Part shown: positions 60,800 through 64,000 of the stretch, one piece after another | How the letters are laid out: the number at the start of each line of letters is the position of its first letter | Numbering within the stretch: position 1 is the first letter of the stretch | NCBI GenBank assembly: GCA_947462335.1 | Contig: OX381707.1 | Coordinates: 33,035,618-33,099,617, forward strand | From: Harmothoe impar | Taxonomy: Eukaryota; Annelida; Polychaeta; Phyllodocida; Polynoidae | Length of the DNA: 64,000 bases | Direction of reading: 5' to 3' | The notes under the pieces: model-generated | Databases searched by the model: none | Seen by the model: only the letters and a program-made list of their open reading frames with translations | Told to the model about the DNA's origin: nothing | Translations under genes and position numbers: made by a program

Positions 60800-61225
60800 T
60801 GTTGGTATGTTGCTGCCAAGTGGTTTGTTGCTGCCAAGTGGTTTGTTGCAGAATAGTGGTGTGTTGCAACATAGTGGTTTGTTGCAGAATAGTGTGTTAT
60901 TTTGCAGAATAGTGGTTTCCTGCATCATAATGGTTTCTTGTAGCATAGTGGTTTCTTGCAGCATGGTAGTTTGTTGCAACGTGGTGGTTTCTTGCATAAT
61001 AGTGGTTTGTTGCAGCGTAGTGGTTTCTTGCAACATAGTGGTTTCCTGCATCATAGTGGTTTCTTGCAACATAGTGGTTTCCTGCATCATAGTGGTTTCT
61101 TGCAACATAGTGGTTTCTTGCAGCATAGTGGTTTCTTGCAGCATAGTGGTTTCTTGCAGCATATTGGTTTCCTGCAGCATATTGGTTTCTTGCTGCATAG
61201 TGGTTTGTTGCAGCACAGTGGCTAA
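60800..61225. repeat. 18-bp minisatellite (CATAGTGGTTTCTTGCAG)
   Basis: About 23 units of 18 bp, with CTTGCA/CCTGCA/GTTGCA variants. Because the period is a multiple of three and the unit lacks stops in several frames, long frames exist on both strands (158, 147, 168 and 89 residues). They give repeating peptides such as QETTML or LQHSGF. Openness on both strands, and no flanking gene structure, argue against coding. Confidence 0.93.
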
Positions 61226-61427
61226 TTGCACTTTTCACCTTTAGCAAAATGATGCCTAGATCTGCATAATCCCTACGGCTTGATAACTTCCTTAGACCAC
61301 GATTGAACGTGTTGGTGTCTACTTGAGACAAATCACCCCGGGTCATTATGCTGCCCGTAGACATAGCCATTGATCTCTGGATGTCTCCCTCTCTCTCTAC
61401 CAAGTGATATTCCTACGTTGCCTCATA

Positions 61428-61504
61428 GGAGGAAATGATACTTGGATATTACCCCGTTCCCATTGGAGGAAATCATATATACTTGGATATTGCCCCGTTC
61501 TCAC
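61428..61504. repeat. Two-copy tandem repeat of about 38 bp
   Basis: GGAGGAAATGATACTTGGAT… and GGAGGAAATCATATATACTT… are adjacent units that share ACTTGGATATT-CCCCGTTC. Confidence 0.8.
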
Positions 61505-61642
61505 TTGGTCCTTCATGTACAATAACGTGCCCTTTCTTAGTGTGTTGGGATCCGTTTATATAAGCAAGGTTATAGTCAACCTGAAAGGCTACTCCAGCTC
61601 AGCCCCAATGCTGTGGCCCATAAGCACCGAGTCCTAGTCCTA

Positions 61643-61775
61643 CTTTGGTTCATTTATCCTTTATCAGCAAGGATGTGCTTGGAGACCATCAGTTCACCCT
61701 TTGTCCTTTACGACCAGGGGTGTGCTTGGAGATCTGCTCCTACTCCCGCCCTGTCCCCTATGAGCAGTTTGGAGC
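61643..61775. repeat. Decayed tandem repeat of about 49 bp
   Basis: Two clear units and part of a third are anchored by GTGCTTGGAGA at about 61675 and 61721 and by CCTTTA/CCCCTA-GAGCAG words. The frames through them have no other support. Confidence 0.6.
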
Positions 61776-62399
61776 AGCTCTGAATGTTTCAGAGTTGCTC
61801 TGGCCGCCACACATCAGGATTCAACACACGGTAGCTACAGTACATTGACAGCCGACCAGGGGGCTCTCCATCAACCTCCCATATAACGCTTTATTACGCT
61901 CTCAACTTATAGTAGTCAGTGCTGTTTCTCTGTAGGAATACAGAAGGATTCCCATACCAGGACTAGAGACTGGTATTTTTTTAATACCATTCGCTGGGCA
62001 GGTATAATTTGGGGTCCGTGGATTAATGATGATGTACTATTTCGGCTAGGCCACGCCCCTTTTTCTGTGTTGCTCAATCAGAAAGTAGCACACTGCTCTT
62101 CACTTGATACAGAAATATGGCGATGTAAATTTCTGATCCATCATCAGGCTGTCGGCAGTCTAACATCAAAACTGTTCATGTAATAATGGTGTAGGCCTAT
62201 ATATCTCGGAGTGTATTACTCTTGAGTGGTCTGCCTAATTCGGAACAGGTGGAAAACCTAATGGACCCTTTAGGTTATACGTCTTAGCAATGTTTATAAT
62301 GGTCAACATTAGTTTTGAATGATGAGGGTACCCCTTGACAAAAACATTAATACCTGATACATGTAGTGCTGTGCAAACTGTGCCAATGGGCTAACATGG
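61776..62399. other. No recognisable gene
   Basis: A single KLF/Sp-type CCACGCCCC lies near 62050. Nothing else is recognised. Confidence 0.45.
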
Positions 62400-62602
62400 C
62401 TAACCCTTTAAGGACCCTTCTTGGTTGTCATACTGCATGAATTAAAGGTTAGCAAGGAACTTGCCACTGCTGCATGAATGCATCATGATGAGGTCGATAT
62501 ACTCCACCAGTGTCAGAATGATCCAACAATGGAGACGGCAATGCATCAAGGTGCATCAAGGCGCTATACATTTAACATGAATCTCTGTCTTTAAAGAGCT
62601 AA
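62400..62602. repeat. Palindromic MITE-like family, near-complete copy
   Basis: The copy runs from TAACCCTTTAAGGACCC to GTCTTTAAAGAGCTAA, with CTGCTGCATGAATGCATCAT in the centre. The termini are imperfect inverted repeats. Confidence 0.72.
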
Positions 62603-63970
62603 ATCATCTCTCATTGGTTAGTGCGCATTTAAGTGCTCAGTATGGCATCAAATGAGCAGCTCACTAAGTAGAACTGCAACTCTCAAGTCCCCAGTACATT
62701 AACTCAGAAACCAACAAAACACATGTTTTTATAGAGATGGCTGACTCTTTCATATTTCAAGTCAGTTCTTGGCGGGAGTGCGCTGTGTGATTAAGAACAT
62801 TAATCACTGGTGTAAGATTGGTTTGCCTCGCCATCAAGCATCTTCACAACCGACGCTCATCATTTTAAACCACTCGTTATGTGAAACGATCCAAGCGCTA
62901 AGGTTATTATTTCACTAATTTTATTTGTGCTTGCAGCAATATCTCCTAAGATAATGTAATACATACAGCAATAAAAATATAAAAGACAGATTACAGCATT
63001 CATGTTTCAATATTTTGAAAACTAGAGCAAAAAGTAAAGCTCAAGGGAAAGAAGATCGAGAAGACCTTTGCTGCTTTACCTAGCATGACTTACCCTATTT
63101 GCACTTTTCTCGCGTCAGGATTCCCAAAAATAAGGCAATGGCTTTCCGTTATGGAGCCAAGATGAGGGTCCATTGTGGCTGGAACCTGGTTTCAGTGGAT
63201 CTGGGTCACATCATTACGTGATGATGGGGGATGCAAGACAAAAAGGCATTGTTTAAGGCATGTCCGTGCTGGGGGAGGGGTGGAGGGGGGGGGAGAGGTT
63301 CAGGTATCAACACACTAAATCACATTAATACTGGCTCCACAAGCAAGGCTCAGCAGTTAATCTAAACATTCAAATGAGCTTCAGTTGGAAATGAGATCAG
63401 TACCGACGTGTCCTTTGTTTTAGTGATGAAGTGGAGGTCATGGAGTTTTAAATAAGAAAAGGTTGGCGGGAGAACTCGCTTTTTTAACATTAAAATAAAA
63501 TGTTCCAGTTCTGAAATCCTAAACGTTATAGCCACGATCATAATTGTGGATAGCATGATGGACAGCACCTGGGCCCATGACCTGTTAATGTCACTACTAC
63601 ATTATATATATGGGCAATCACAGGCCTAGTTGGGAAAGTAGGCGTTTTATAATGTTCAACTGGTATATATCTTGTGGTTAACACTAAGTTCAGGTTATAA
63701 CTTCCACACTAATCATACATAGACTATTATTGTCTTTACAGGTAGTATAATAGCTACATGTTAAAAAAGGGTGTGTTAAATAGAATGGCTGACTGTTGTC
63801 TTATATTGAAATTAATGAATCGCACTACAACTGGGAGTGAAATAAGCGTCTGTATAAGTGATGGTATAAATTGGCCTAATTGAAGATAACAAGCGCTCAG
63901 GCGTTTGAAAATGCTTGAAGAGGTCAACATGTGTAGCGTTTCATGGGGATATGTGAGACGTGTGTGAGAA
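62603..63970. other. No recognisable gene
   Basis: AT-rich DNA with a poly-G tract near 63282-63292. The minus-strand frame at 63362-63568 has no domain. Confidence 0.45.
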
Positions 63971-63991
63971 GTGTGTGTGTGTGTGTGTGTG
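63971..63991. repeat. (GT)n microsatellite
   Basis: Ten uninterrupted GT dinucleotides near the window end. Confidence 0.95.
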
Positions 63992-64000
63992 AATGTATGC

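Noticed and set aside
60768..61403. Frames of 158, 147, 168 and 89 residues
   Set aside because: All are products of the 18-bp minisatellite; openness on both strands argues against coding.
1..64000. CRISPR array, bacterial operons, or a viral genome segment
   Set aside because: There are no regularly spaced direct repeats with unique spacers, no dense same-strand gene clusters, and no viral protein-like frames; the window has animal nuclear characteristics.

Overview
This 64-kb window looks like nuclear DNA of an animal, most likely a marine invertebrate. The evidence is a eukaryotic-type tRNA-His, many short non-autonomous DNA transposons and MITE-like palindromes, tRNA-derived SINE-like heads, TA/TC/GT microsatellites, poly-C/poly-G tracts, and no operons or long open frames. 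I cannot name the species. An amphioxus, hemichordate, brachiopod or mollusc would all fit. No protein-coding gene can be called with confidence. The longest reading frames are either low-complexity repeats or within the length expected by chance. The window is best read as intergenic or intronic DNA with a few candidate exons.

Layout. Positions 1.8-8.6 kb hold the most striking feature: about 3.5 kb of DNA present twice in tandem. Six islands (A to F) keep the same order in both copies, separated by diverged linkers. Two islands are almost unchanged (89/90 and 54/54 bases). They carry canonical-looking ETS, TAATCC-type homeodomain, TCF/LEF and SMAD-type sites, so this may be a duplicated cis-regulatory array. 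An intact tRNA-His(GTG) gene lies at 12.0 kb. Two DNA transposon relics follow: a TA-flanked 1.26-kb element (14.4-15.7 kb) and a TTAA-flanked 0.83-kb element (17.06-17.89 kb). The second sits inside the terminal repeat of another mobile element. A GC-rich, promoter-like block with an E2F site, four CCAAT boxes and a Myb palindrome is at 21.0-21.2 kb. A cluster of five TGACAG sites is at 27.0 kb.

From 28 to 40 kb the window is mostly repeats: a TGGCGGATCC-ended element, microsatellites, a 94-bp element whose inverted twin lies at 55 kb, and a long stem-loop at 38.4 kb. Positions 40.2-44.4 kb form a distinct region rich in the words CTGGAG and GGAGGAG. It has tandem repeats at its left end and two of the better candidate exons near its edges (40.25 kb plus strand, 44.5-44.75 kb minus strand). 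The 47-50 kb segment is repeat-dense, with tRNA-like heads and several hairpins, including a perfect 48-bp inverted repeat. From 45 to 63 kb many copies of one palindromic MITE-like family are scattered, and 60.8-61.2 kb is an 18-bp minisatellite.

No gene set with a shared function can be reconstructed. All functional suggestions for noncoding blocks are inferences from motif content and from conservation between the two tandem copies.
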